This document shows positions 31,144-40,976 of a stretch of DNA of 64,000 nucleotides, in pieces. The notes beneath the pieces were generated by a model that was not told the origin of the DNA, ran no database searches, and was given only the letters and a program-made list of their open reading frames with translations. The DNA lies in the NCBI GenBank assembly GCA_946902875.1, contig OX336342.1, forward strand, positions 10,347,523-10,411,522, read 5' to 3'. Both the position numbers and the translations under genes were made by a program. The DNA comes from Nematopogon swammerdamellus (lineage: Eukaryota > Arthropoda > Insecta > Lepidoptera > Adelidae). How positions within the stretch are numbered: position 1 is the stretch's first letter; the number at the start of each line of letters is the position of its first letter.

Positions 31144-32162
31144 GTAATGCCATTTCTTTTTAATTCGAACCCTTTGGCTGCCCTCCAATCCATTCGGTCC
31201 ATTTCCTTCCTCCATTCAATCTGTCAATTATCCTTATGGTTTCCCAATTATTAATTATGTTTACCTCCTTGGCTTCCATACCATGCCATTCGCGAAATTT
31301 GGCGCGCCTGTAGCCAGGCAGTATTTTTATCATAATATTTTGTTGTTGATAATTGTAACTATCCATGCCTGCTTCCAGGACATGTGGGCAAAGGCATTTC
31401 ACCTTTATATTATTAAATTTGGGTTACCTACCTATATACATTATTTTTGTATGGATCCGAATTGTGTGGCTGTGCTCTAGGTCAGAGACAGGCACAGCCA
31501 ACTCCACCCCCAAGGAGGCGCCAGTCCGCCTTGTAGGCGGATTAAAGTTTATTTTTATTTTTATGGAAACTGACACCATTGGCTATTTTCAGTTTAGCAT
31601 TATTCGAAAATGCAATTAAATGCAAGGGCACTAGGAGCGTAAATGCTGAGCGTGCGGCGGTGAACTCTGCGTACAGTGACCTGCTCTTCGCAACATCCTG
31701 TTTGCATACCTTTCGAAATTATGTCGGGATAAATATACAATTTTATTATGTGTCCTGTTACAAATAAATTCGTCGAAATCGTGTCGTGAACACATCGGAT
31801 TTGTGAGGCATTACCTACAACATCCGTGATGTGAGCCCATATAACCGGGTGAACTAGATGCCTTGTCAGTACTTCCCTTCATTTCATGTAGGCTACACTG
31901 AACTGGACGGAAAACACGAAATATTTGGGAAAAGGCTATTAACCCGCAATTTGAAGATCCGTGGATTGTAGGGGTCTCTATCTTAGGAGTAGGGAACGAG
32001 ATTCCCCGGAAGCCCATTCACCTTTGCAGTGCGAAGGTCGATTTGGAGATTCGAGCCATTCAATGAACTCTTTGGCGAAGGTGGGATGCGATCCAATGAT
32101 ATCACTAAAAAGAGAAATATGTTGATCCTTTGGTAGTTGTTCACATTGCTCATACTTTCCAG
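31144..32162 (+). other. GGPS1 intron 5 with broken SINE
   Basis: No exon seen. A minus-strand SINE tail is split: ATGGAAACTGACACCATTGG at 31563-31585, then TTACCTACAACATCCGTGAT onward at 31811-31926. About 225 bp of unrelated sequence lies between the parts, and both are in the same order as an intact tail. Confidence 0.6.
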
Positions 32163-32265
32163 TATTCTGAGAACAAGAGCTACTGCGAAGACCTCACCGA
32201 AGGGAAGTTCAGTTTCCCCATCATCCACGCCATTAAGACGCAGGCGGCCGACAAACAAGTGCTTC
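32163..32265 (+). CDS. GGPS1: GGPS1 exon 6
   Basis: Acceptor CTTTCCAG, 103 nt. It encodes YSENKSYCEDLTEGKFSFPI and IHAIKTQAADKQVL, matching the YSENKS.CEDLTEGKFSFP.IHAI block of animal GGPS1. The donor GTATCC is weak at +4 and +5 but is the only one keeping phase 1 for exon 7. Confidence 0.92.
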
Positions 32266-32903
32266 GTATCCTTTCACAATATTTTCACTTATCTTTATTT
32301 TCAAAGGTAGTATCATATACAAACATGAAGTAAATTTTTTTTTATGGATCCTGATATGGTTGGCTACATCACTTACAATTTGGTAATGAAATCTTATCAC
32401 ACTCTCGTGTGTGTAGTGTGTTTGAGTTTACAGCAAGTTATGTGTGTTCATATATGTAGCTATGGCTTTCGAGGGCTGAGGTAGAAATGAGAGAGGGTGA
32501 ACCCTGCTACCTCATCCGCGCCTGTGCGCCCAACACACACCATACACATACTCTCAGCATACTCCGTAGAATACGTCTATGGCATACTTGCATTCCTACC
32601 GCTTGTCACGATCGTGCGCGAGTAGTGTACATAAAAATGTTTGATCACTGCATTCCTACACAACCGAGTCTTAGTATGTAGGAACGTGAATGGCTTGAAC
32701 TTGGTCTAGCTAGCCAAACAATCTACCTAATTATTTATATTATCCTGGTTTGTATATCAGTGTTCTTAAATTTCATGAAATTTGTTAATACTTATATGGG
32801 TTTGTAAATTACCGTGGTTGTTAGACATTATTTGTTAATACTTGTCACAAAACTGCTTCTAATTAAAATAATTGATAATATTGATCCTTATCTGAGTAAT
32901 CAG
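32266..32903 (+). other. GGPS1 intron 6
   Basis: No exon seen. A small SINE-tail fragment (minus strand) lies at 32340-32378; the rest is AT-rich. Confidence 0.4.
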
Positions 32904-33031
32904 ACATCTTACGGCAGCGCACACGCGACATTGAAGTGAAGCGTTACTGCATCTCTCTGCTGGAGCGACTGGGAAGCTTTCGGCACACACGAGCCACTCT
33001 TCAGCAACTCGACAGCGATGCACGTGCCGAG
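32904..33031 (+). CDS. GGPS1: GGPS1 exon 7
   Basis: Acceptor AATCAG, 128 nt, donor GTCAGT, leaving in phase 0. It encodes HILRQRTRDIEVKRYCISLL, ERLGSFRHTRATLQQLDSDA and RAE. It matches the NILRQRT..I.IKKYC...LE.VGSF.YTR.TL.EL segment of human GGPS1. Direct joining to the exon at 37224 gives RAE-IERLGGNP, as in the family. The complete product is 315 residues, a normal length. Confidence 0.92.
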
Positions 33032-33192
33032 GTCAGTAACCTTGTTATTATTTTTGTTCTCTAGAGCTCGGAGAGGCTATACACAGTCCATTGTGTGTCG
33101 AAACACATTGTGGACCACTTGAGCTTTATCGGTAAAGTGCGGATAAAGCTCAAGTGGTTGGTCGCCTCCACTCCTTATGACCCATGAGGTTC

Positions 33193-33303
33193 GACATAGA
33201 GGTGAAGCGTTACTTAATCTCTGCTGCAACAATTGGGGACCTTTCGACACACGCGAGCCAATCTTTAGGAAATTTACTGGTATACGTACACGCGTTGAAG
33301 GTC
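33193..33303 (+). pseudogene. decayed copy of GGPS1 exon 7
   Basis: GACATAGAGGTGAAGCGTTA, ACACACGCGAGCCAATCTTT and a GCGTTGAAGGTC end follow exon 7 in order, but with deletions that break the frame and without a usable acceptor. It lies only 161 bp after exon 7, so it is a tandem copy. Confidence 0.7.
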
Positions 33304-33741
33304 AAACAATGAAAGTCTACAGTTTACCTACAGATGGAGGTCGTTTTGGACAGCAATACATTATATTTGGTAATTAAAATATATGCTTAACCCGTCGGCT
33401 CCATTTTCAGTTTCCGTCAGAAACATTTTAGTTCATCAGCTACCACAGGGGACAGCCGTCCCCAAGCATTGTGTGCGATTCTACTGTCGCAAGTTTTGGT
33501 CTATTGATATTTCAGTCAACATTCCCTATAGAAGACAGAGACTTACCTTTCCACAGAGTGGAAATATGTCTATGGAATGAAATGACAACACACAAAAACA
33601 TGCTAAAATTAAAAAGGTTTGCTACTTGGACTTAGGTTTCTTGTTTTTCAAAATTTTTTTGTGGATAAGATGCAATGGCCTCGTCCATACGTTGTTCGGC
33701 TTATTAGTGGCAGTGTTCGTCACCTTAAATTTGGTATACTA

Positions 33742-34143
33742 TACAGGATGTCCCAAAACTCAATGTCAAGCGGGAACCAGGGAGTAGGCCAGTTTATGAC
33801 TACCCAGGGAAAAATAAGAAAAAAAAATCGGAGTCATTTGTTTTTGATAATATGAGCATTTTTTGAAAAGCGTTGAAAATTTACATTTTTAGGTACTACG
33901 ACTTCAAATTTGCAAATATAATTATTATATTTTTTTTATTGGTAACCTAAATAACTCTGCTATTGATCAGTATCCCAAATAAATCCAGAATGCCTGTAGT
34001 TAAAAAAAAAAAAATATTTAGTTAAATTTTTTTCTAAAAAAATAAATGAATCAGATTTTTTTTTCTTATTTTTCTCTGGGTAGTCATAAACTGGCCTACT
34101 CCCTGGTTCCCGCTTGACTCTGAGTTTTGGGACATCCTGTCGT
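33742..34143. mobile_element. MITE with about 100-bp inverted repeats
   Basis: Left arm ACAGGATGTCCCAAAACTCA, then AAGCGGGAACCAGGGAGTAG; the right arm is its inverse, ending AGTTTTGGGACATCCTGT. Arms are about 95% identical. It lies in the intron between exon 7 and its duplicate. Confidence 0.8.
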
Positions 34144-34186
34144 ATATGAAGACGAATTGCAAATTTTAAGTTAGAAAGAATTAAGA

Positions 34187-34267
34187 AAAAAATTCAGGCG
34201 TGGTCTGTTTTTCCTGGAGATAAAAAAAACGTCTGTGCTTCTAAATAAGTGAATCTTTGCTTGTCTT
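34187..34267 (+). repeat. direct repeat, copy 1
   Basis: AAAAATTCAGGCGTGGTCTG to GTGAATCTTTGCTTGTCTT. Identical, as far as I can read, to 36457-36537, with 2.27 kb between the two starts. Confidence 0.85.
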
Positions 34268-34295
34268 TTTTTTATCTTTGGAGATAAAAAAAACT

Positions 34296-34652
34296 GTTTT
34301 AAAAAACATAAAACCGACTTCCTAAAAAAAGTAGAACTAAAAAACTATTTAAAATAAAAATATAAAAACCGCCTTCAAAAATATATGAAATAAAAACCTA
34401 AAAAAAAAAACGAACCCTAGAGTTGAATGCGGTGCTAAAAAGGCTACACAAATCACAAAGGATATTATCATCCGCTCATGTTTTCTTTCATGCATCATTT
34501 TTGCTTGCTTTAGCACCGCCTTCAACTCTAGGGTTCGTTTTTTTTTTTAGGTTTTTATTTCATATATTTTTGAAGGCGGTTTTTATATTTTTATTTTAAA
34601 TAGTTTTTTAGTTCTACTTTTTTTAGGAAGTCGGTTTTATGTTTTTTAAAAC
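34296..34652. mobile_element. foldback element, about 144-bp arms
   Basis: Arms 34296-34439 and 34509-34652 are near-perfect inverses (AACATAAAACCGACTTCCTA; CGAACCCTAGAGTTGAATGC; GCGGTGCTAAA). The loop is about 69 bp. Confidence 0.85.
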
Positions 34653-34784
34653 TTTTTTTTTATTTCACAGTTTTTTTTAGTAATTTTTGCTATTAATGTA
34701 CTCGGCGGAATCGCTCGGCCTTCGGCCTCGCGATTCCGCCTCGCTTTCCAATCCGATCTTGACCCAATTAAAATAGGACCACGT

Positions 34785-35127
34785 CAGCTTCGATAGCTCA
34801 GTGGTGCAGACAGTCAACTGTCGCTATTGAATTTTAAGCAACGCTGGGTGCGGTCAGTACTTAGATGGGTGACCGCTGACCGTTGGAGGCTGACCAAGGT
34901 TCGGATTCCTCGTAAAACTGTAAGTCCCTTCCCTCGTAATCTTACTTTGTGGTAGGGTTTAACCTTCCCGGGTTGGTACCACCGCACTGAATTAAACGTC
35001 GGTCGAAACGGCTATGTAAATAGTTTGTGTTTTCCGACCAGTTCAGTGTAGTCAGCACGATCAAAGGGGGAAGCACTGACATGGCACTGGTGTTATGGGC
35101 TGACATCACGGACGTTGTAGGTGATGT
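34785..35127 (+). mobile_element. SINE family A, 3' truncated
   Basis: Near-complete head (CAGCTTCGATAGCTCAGTGG, AGCAACGCTGGGTGCGGTCA, AGTACTTAGATGGGTGACCG, AGGTTCGGATTCCTCG) and most of the shared tail. It stops at GTAGGTGATGT, where the triplicated repeat begins. Confidence 0.85.
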
Positions 35128-35330
35128 TGCAGAACTTAGTAGAATGGACAGACATAAACGTGTTACGGAAGCCTACTTTTATTATAAAATAACCGTCGGA
35201 GGACCTTGGTTGAAAATTGTAAAATTTAGTAGAACGGATAGACATGCATATGTTACGGAACCCTACATTCATTTTGCAGAACTTAGTAGAATGGACAGAC
35301 ATAAACGTGTTACGGAACCCTACTTAACAG
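35128..35330 (+). repeat. threefold short repeat
   Basis: CAGAACTTAGTAGAATGGAC with AGACATAAACGTGTTACGGA occurs at 35130 and 35279. A diverged copy (AAATTTAGTAGAACGGATAG) lies at 35221. Each copy ends in GGAA(G/C)CCTAC. Confidence 0.75.
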
Positions 35331-36456
35331 TTGCACTCCGGGAGTGCCGGCAGATCCCGTGCCACTCTAACTTAACCCTTAACGCAATGACTTAAGGTTT
35401 CATTTTAAAAATGACGCTGACGCGATGTCGCGAGTTATACATTTTTACCCACCTAAAAAAGTGCCAAGAGCCGCTAAAGAAGTTTTCACTTCAAAAACCT
35501 CAGGGTTATCCCCTTTCAAATAAAAAAAAAAGAATTTTCAAAATCGGCCCACAATTGACGGAGTAATCGCGTAACAAACATCCAAAAAAAGAAAACATAC
35601 CGTCGAATTGAGAATCTTTTAGGTCTAAAGTAAATTTCTCGTGAAGACAAATGCAACGAGCCCAAACACGATGGGTTTATCATGTGTAGTTTAGGAGTTC
35701 CTATGGCCACCTTCTGTCTCCATCATCAAACCAGCTAGATGGTACTCGGTACAGTAGGTACTGGCCAGGTACCATAATAAATTAAGCGCCGGTCGGAAAA
35801 GATAAAAAAATTTCAAATTTAGAATATTCATGAAACAAGGGTCCGAATATGTATCACTAGTATATCGATTCATGTATTTCAACAGGACAGAGAAAATTTC
35901 AAAATATTAGGTATTTAATACTTTTTAGTTTTTTTTTTTGTGTTTTTTGGAAATTGGTTTAATATTTTTTAAAACAGTTTTTATTTCATTCTTTTTAGTA
36001 ATATTACATAAAAAAGAATAATCGAAATCGAATAATCGAAATCGATTGAAGTGGTACAGAATTATTCGCCATATGTGTCAGACTGCAAATTGCTGAATAA
36101 GTCCACATCACAAATGTTTTGCTGAAGGTAACCACACACCATACTAATTTATCAAACTGAAAATTGCCGAAAACGACCACATCACAAGTTTTGCTGAAGG
36201 TAACCACACACCATAGTATTATGCTGATTTTTCGAAAACCACTGAACCAATTTCGATAAAATTGAAATGGGACCACCTCGGAAGTATGACCTAACTAACA
36301 AAAAAAGAATTTTCTAAATCGGCCCTCAATTGACGGAGAAATCGTGTTACAAACATACAAAAAAAAAAAAACAAAAAAAAAAAAAAAAAATAAAAATAAA
36401 AAAAAAAAAAAAACATACAGACGAATTGAGAACCTCCTCCTTTTTTGGAAGTCGGT
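35331..36456. other. intron sequence with dispersed repeats
   Basis: No exon seen. 35512-35612 and 36298-36436 are two copies of a repeat with AATCGGCCC.CAATTGACGGAG and CGAATTGAGAA. 36105-36146 and 36174-36214 are a direct duplication (CCACATCACAA..GTTTTGCTGAAGG, ACCACACACCAT). An A-rich tract fills 36356-36415. Confidence 0.5.
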
Positions 36457-36537
36457 TAAAAATTCAGGCGTGGTCTGTTTTTCCTGGAGATAAAAAAAAC
36501 GTCTGTGCTTCTAAATAAGTGAATCTTTGCTTGTCTT
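36457..36537 (+). repeat. direct repeat, copy 2
   Basis: Partner of 34187-34267. It lies 450 bp upstream of the duplicated GGPS1 exon. Confidence 0.85.
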
Positions 36538-37000
36538 ATATAGTTTTGTGGCAAAAGAGTTTATTGGTCTAACTTCATTAGTTTACAAAATATTAATGAG
36601 TGTAGGCGAGAGTAATTTAGTAGAAATATAATAAATTACGTACACTATTTTGCTAAGACATGCAGATGGACAGATGAACTGTGAAAAATACTCTTTCCTC
36701 ACTTTTATTTTTCTTACATTTATTATGGTTGTCAAATGAACTTAATAGTTGATAGTTATTTTTAGTGTAGAGGAAAGCCCCTCAACACTTACTTTGGCAG
36801 TAGAGAACTTCAGGAAAAGATAAAGGAAGTGTCCTTGGACTTGACTGGGCTTACCGCGCACAAATAATTCAAGTAACTCACCTACTTCTGAATGTCAAGA
36901 ATAGACAGATTGCATTAATACCTAAATAAAGAAAAAAAAAAAAAAATTGTTGTGTAGTTGTTAGGTTGGTATTTTTACTACCGGCAGAGTCCCACTGTAG

Positions 37001-37116
37001 AGTGCACAAGCGAGGTGGAGATGAAGCGTCGCTGCATCTCACTGTTGGAGAGTGTAGGAAGCCTCCGACACACGCGAGCCACTCTGCACCAACTCGACAC
37101 TGATGCGCGCGCCGAG
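37001..37116 (+). CDS. GGPS1: GGPS1 duplicated exon 7'
   Basis: Paralogue of exon 7. From acceptor CACTGTAG it is 116 nt, entered in phase 1 like exon 7 and left in phase 0 at the same GAG|GTCAGT. It encodes EVEMKRRCISLLESVGSLRH and TRATLHQLDTDARAE. The frame is open. Over 35 aligned codons I count about 8 synonymous and 9 replacement differences from exon 7, suggesting some constraint. It lacks an equivalent of ILRQRT. A second acceptor at CGGCAG (exon from 36988) gives 129 nt in a different phase. Whether it is spliced into mRNA is unknown. Confidence 0.6.
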
Positions 37117-37223
37117 GTCAGTAGCCTGGCTTATCCTGCTACGTTCCACATCCACAAGCCACTAGAGATTGGCCGCTGTAGCCTCCATCTCTCTAATATT
37201 AAATCATATTTTTGTAATTCCAG

Positions 37224-37334
37224 ATTGAGCGACTGGGTGGGAACCCACTACTATCAGCCGTCCTGGACGACCTGCTCAGCTGGCGTCGAGAGAAGGACAT
37301 CCAAAATGACTTAGACTATGCCAACAGCGTCTAA
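37224..37334 (+). CDS. GGPS1: GGPS1 exon 8 (terminal)
   Basis: Acceptor AATTCCAG, 111 nt including TAA. It encodes IERLGGNPLLSAVLDDLLSW and RREKDIQNDLDYANSV. GGNP.L...L..L is the conserved C-terminal block of animal GGPS1. GGPPS joins isopentenyl diphosphate to farnesyl diphosphate to make geranylgeranyl diphosphate for protein prenylation and other isoprenoids. Confidence 0.92.
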   Translation: MERLGGNPLLSAVLDDLLSWRREKDIQNDLDYANSV

Positions 37335-37924
37335 TAATCGACCTTATTCCTTATAGTTATTGAGTTCCATTTTGTTTGCTGTACCCCATTTATCGATCAG
37401 ACTAATTTCTGATTTTATGGCTGCTTTAGGCATTAGTTGCAGAAAACAAATTTGACTTAACTAGTTTAGTAGTGATTGTACTGTTATTTTCGCTGTGCTT
37501 AAATTGTTTTAATGTTGTGACTATAGTAAGTAGTTGTATTCCCGTCATCAGGTATGACGGGATATTCATGAGTCGGAATTCAGTATTTTGTTTAAGACCA
37601 ACGAATCTACATTTAGTAAATTTTATTAACCTGTAGTAGGTATAGCATGATGTAGTGTCCAATTTAATTTTAGTAACAAATCATGTTGTTTACACTTTCC
37701 TATTAGTCGAATAACAATGCGCAAAGCTCTCAAAATAGACAAAACCACACACTGAGACTTAATTGTCAGGGCGCATTGGGTTTTGTGTCATTCATCTGTG
37801 GCGGTGGTGGAACATTTATCCACAGATCGACATACTTTACTAGACACTCTGCCAAAACCGTAACTAAATGGCACATCTTGTGCCATTGCTAAATGCGGTT
37901 TCAGCTCTCAGTATGTCAGAGAGT
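37335..37924 (+). other. GGPS1 3' flank or UTR
   Basis: No further coding seen. A short inverted repeat, CCCGTCATCA.GTATGACGGG, lies at 37542-37562. I did not assign a poly(A) site; AATAAA matches first appear near 38895. Confidence 0.35.
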
Positions 37925-38165
37925 GAGTCATCATCGTCATCATCAGCCTGGACCGTTCCACTGCTGGACATAAGCCTTTCCCAAGGCACACCACCACACG
38001 CACTCTTCCACTCACTTATCTGTCTACTCCCGGCTACCTTTTTTCGTTGGTCTGTTCCCCTGGTCGAGGGACATCCCACGCTACTGTTGCTAGTATGTGG
38101 CCTCCATTCGAGCACCCGTCCACCCCAGCGGTTATCGGGTCTGCGACAGATGCGCCCAGCCTGGA
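37925..38165 (-). mobile_element. RTE-type LINE 3' end fragment
   Basis: The minus strand reads RICRRPDNRWGGRVLEWRPH with SSVGCPSTR and KKVAGSR. It is related to the C-terminus of the full RTE at 49609-52590 (RWSNRVLHWRPWTGKRSVGRP). It ends with a (GAT)n-like tail at 37925-37945, as RTE elements do. Confidence 0.75.
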
Positions 38166-39612
38166 GAGTGAGTGAGAACGTAGATTGCATATTCTATCTA
38201 CGGCGGGAGTTTGAATTCAAACTCCGAGCTCGCCGCTGGCGTCACCTCTGAGACACCCAGCCGCAGAAGCCTAGTGAAATATGTCGGTCTGTCAAAGTTA
38301 AATATGTTCCTATTAACCATTTGGCTTCCCATAATATAAATATGCTTAATTGACATTTAAACCAGGTACAAAATAGAAAAAATGCTACAATTAAAATACC
38401 TGGACCAGAAGGTTGTACTTGGTAACTCTTTGTGTGGTGGTGAGACCAAACTGTTGAGTAGGTACTTAATAGTGTGTGCGCTGAGGTCATGAAATATACA
38501 ATGTACTAATTAAATATCAATGTTGCTACTATTATGTTGCTTGGAACTGATGTGCCAGATTATGATCCTAAACAATATAGCAGATGGATGTTTTGATGTG
38601 AGGCTACTTGGAAATAAGATTTGTAGGCTATACATGCAGTTATGATTTCCTGGAATGCTAGTTGATTGATTTGTGTTGAGTGACTATCAGGTCTGATGAA
38701 CTCCACGAGGCTTTTGCCTAAGTCGTACATTTTTAAAGACATAATATCAATTGTATCTGCTCAAATTAAATAGTGTAAAACTACAATGTATAAAGGAGTT
38801 AATTTGGGCTTAGTGGTGGGGGATCTATATCTTCCCGGCTACATACCCTTTGCTTGATTAAATCTTTTTGAAAACTATAAACATTTTCATTGCTAATAAA
38901 ATGTTTAACTAGAAGCCTACATAATAAATTGGGCAAATAGAACTTGTGAGACATTATAATCGTAATTAGACAGTAAGTTGTCACGATGTAGAACACAGTG
39001 TGTGCCGGGCCACATGCCATGTATTGTTGCCAGACCATAGTTTATCTATGTTTCTCTTTTAAAATTTATTAATACGTAATATAAACACCATAGCACATGT
39101 TATGTGCGGGTAAATAGTACCATAGTAAATATCAATATAAAATTCTAATTAAATGTAAGACGCTGTGTCATTGCCAACACTGACAATAAATCAATGAATA
39201 ACAATTATAGGTTAGTATCGTAATTATTGCAGTTGTAGTTCAATACGGCGGTTACTTAAAAGTATTGCTTAGTAACGAGGGTAAATTATATAACTATGAT
39301 TTTATTTTTTTATTCTATTATTTTCTTAAATTTGTCTTTGATTGGTTGGTATTTTGAACTGCTTTTTGGAGGCGAATAAATTCCTAAACAAAATAAATGC
39401 TACGTGTGCTAAAATAAATTGACACCCCTTCCACTCCACATTCACCGATGTCATTTTGTGCATTCCATTAATGAATTAAAAAAGACATTTCCGTTTCTTC
39501 CATAGTTGTCTTATGACAAGAACCAATTAGAAGTGTAGACAACGAAAATGTGGAATGGAAGTTGTGAGGCTCTGTTATTATAAAGGGATGCAATACAAGA
39601 CCAGATTATTAT
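38166..39612. other. intergenic, nothing recognised
   Basis: AT-rich. Several short open frames resemble no family and lack codon-bias or splice support. Confidence 0.3.
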
Positions 39613-40203
39613 ATATGGTGTTTCCATACTAACTGAAATATTTTGGGAGGGACACATACCCGGCGCGACCGGGGGTTTAAGGTCATTCACTCTCCTTTAG
39701 AGCACGGAGTGACGCGCGTGCGGCGCGCGGCCATGAGAGTCAATGACCCCAACTAATCAGCTGTTGTAGATACCCAGTGGCACGTTTCATCGTTAGAACA
39801 AGCATTGTTAAATTTATTGAAAAGTAATGCTAAAAAATATATACACGGTGTTGCAACCCCAACCGTTAAAACCCGAAAGGGGGTGATTCTGTACGTGAAA
39901 TAGAACAACTTTTGTTCTAAGACTTTTTTATGTGAAGAAAAAAAATTTTTTTTTCTCCATCCTTTTTTAGAATAGGTAGTAGGTAGGTAATTAAAATTTG
40001 TATGGAAAAAATTTATTTTTTTGTTTCAAAAATTGTTTTTTTCTTCACAGAAGTTGTTTAGTTTCACATATAGAATAACCCCCTTATGTCAGTTAAAAAT
40101 ATTACGGGGGCAACTGCAACACCGTGTACATATATTATGTTGCTTAACTCCTTTATTATGGTAGGTATGTATATTTGCAGTTAGTATGGAAACACCTTAT
40201 ATA
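39613..40203. mobile_element. MITE with GGTGTTTCCATAC ends
   Basis: Inverted ends ATATGGTGTTTCCATACTAACTG (left) and its inverse (right). No coding capacity. It contains the nested element 39841-40132. Another partial end, AAGGTGTTTCCATAC, lies at 40219-40235 in the opposite direction, forming an A/T-centred palindrome. Confidence 0.75.
39841..40132. mobile_element. nested MITE with TACACGGTGTTGCA ends
   Basis: Perfect 14-bp inverted ends, TACACGGTGTTGCA and TGCAACACCGTGTA. A second, disrupted copy lies at 57433-58151. Confidence 0.8.
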
Positions 40204-40232
40204 TACTATATATATATATATATAAGGTGTTT

Positions 40233-40976
40233 CCATACATACATACATACATAAGTCACGCTTTTGTATCCCGACAATCAGGGTAAGCAGAGTAATCGGT
40301 GTTGTGCTATAAGTTCATACATACATACACATACATAACGTCACGCCTGCCTGCCTCCCAGTGGGGCAGGCAAAGACAACGGACCCAACCCACGCAAACA
40401 ACCCAACCCCCACGCGCCACGATCCTGCCGCCTCTTCCACTCTCATAATGTTCTTCATACATGCTCGTCGGTTACGGGTACTACGCACCTGACCCTTTTC
40501 GAGCACATGCCCGATCTGGTCCAGGTACTTGCGTCTAGGGCGACCCTTCCCGACTCTTCCACTAACATTCGCTCCATAGATTTCTTTCATTAGTCTCCTA
40601 TCATCCATTCTACAGACACACATACTCCTCCTATTCCACACATACTCATCTCAACGCGCGCATTTCGACATCATTTATCCTGCTCTCATGCTTCGCCTGC
40701 CATACCCAACTTTCACTCCCATAAGTACTCTGGTAAATTAAAGCACAACACCGACCACCACGTTTAGCACAGTATACGGACAAGATAACTATCAAGCAGC
40801 AAGTGAGGCACGAAGACCCACCTGCTGCATGACAAGGTGGAAGGACCGCGCCAAGGTGAGAGGTGGCTAGCCTTTCGCCCTTTAGCGCGACATCTTGTCC
40901 TTATCCCTTAGTCGCCTTTTACGACATGCACGGGGAGATATGCAGTGGGGCTATTCTTTTTAAGTACCGGCCCCAC
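40233..40976 (-). mobile_element. SINE-like element, head B plus RTE C-terminus
   Basis: Reverse-oriented copy of the element at 22928-23691. The minus strand runs from GTGGGGCCGGTACTTAAAAA at the right end to a (TATG)n tail at the left. The remnant frame is longer here: [39 protein letters not shown]. Confidence 0.82.

Noticed and set aside
36330..36518. Lys-rich 62-codon frame
   Set aside because: Produced by an A-rich tract; low complexity.
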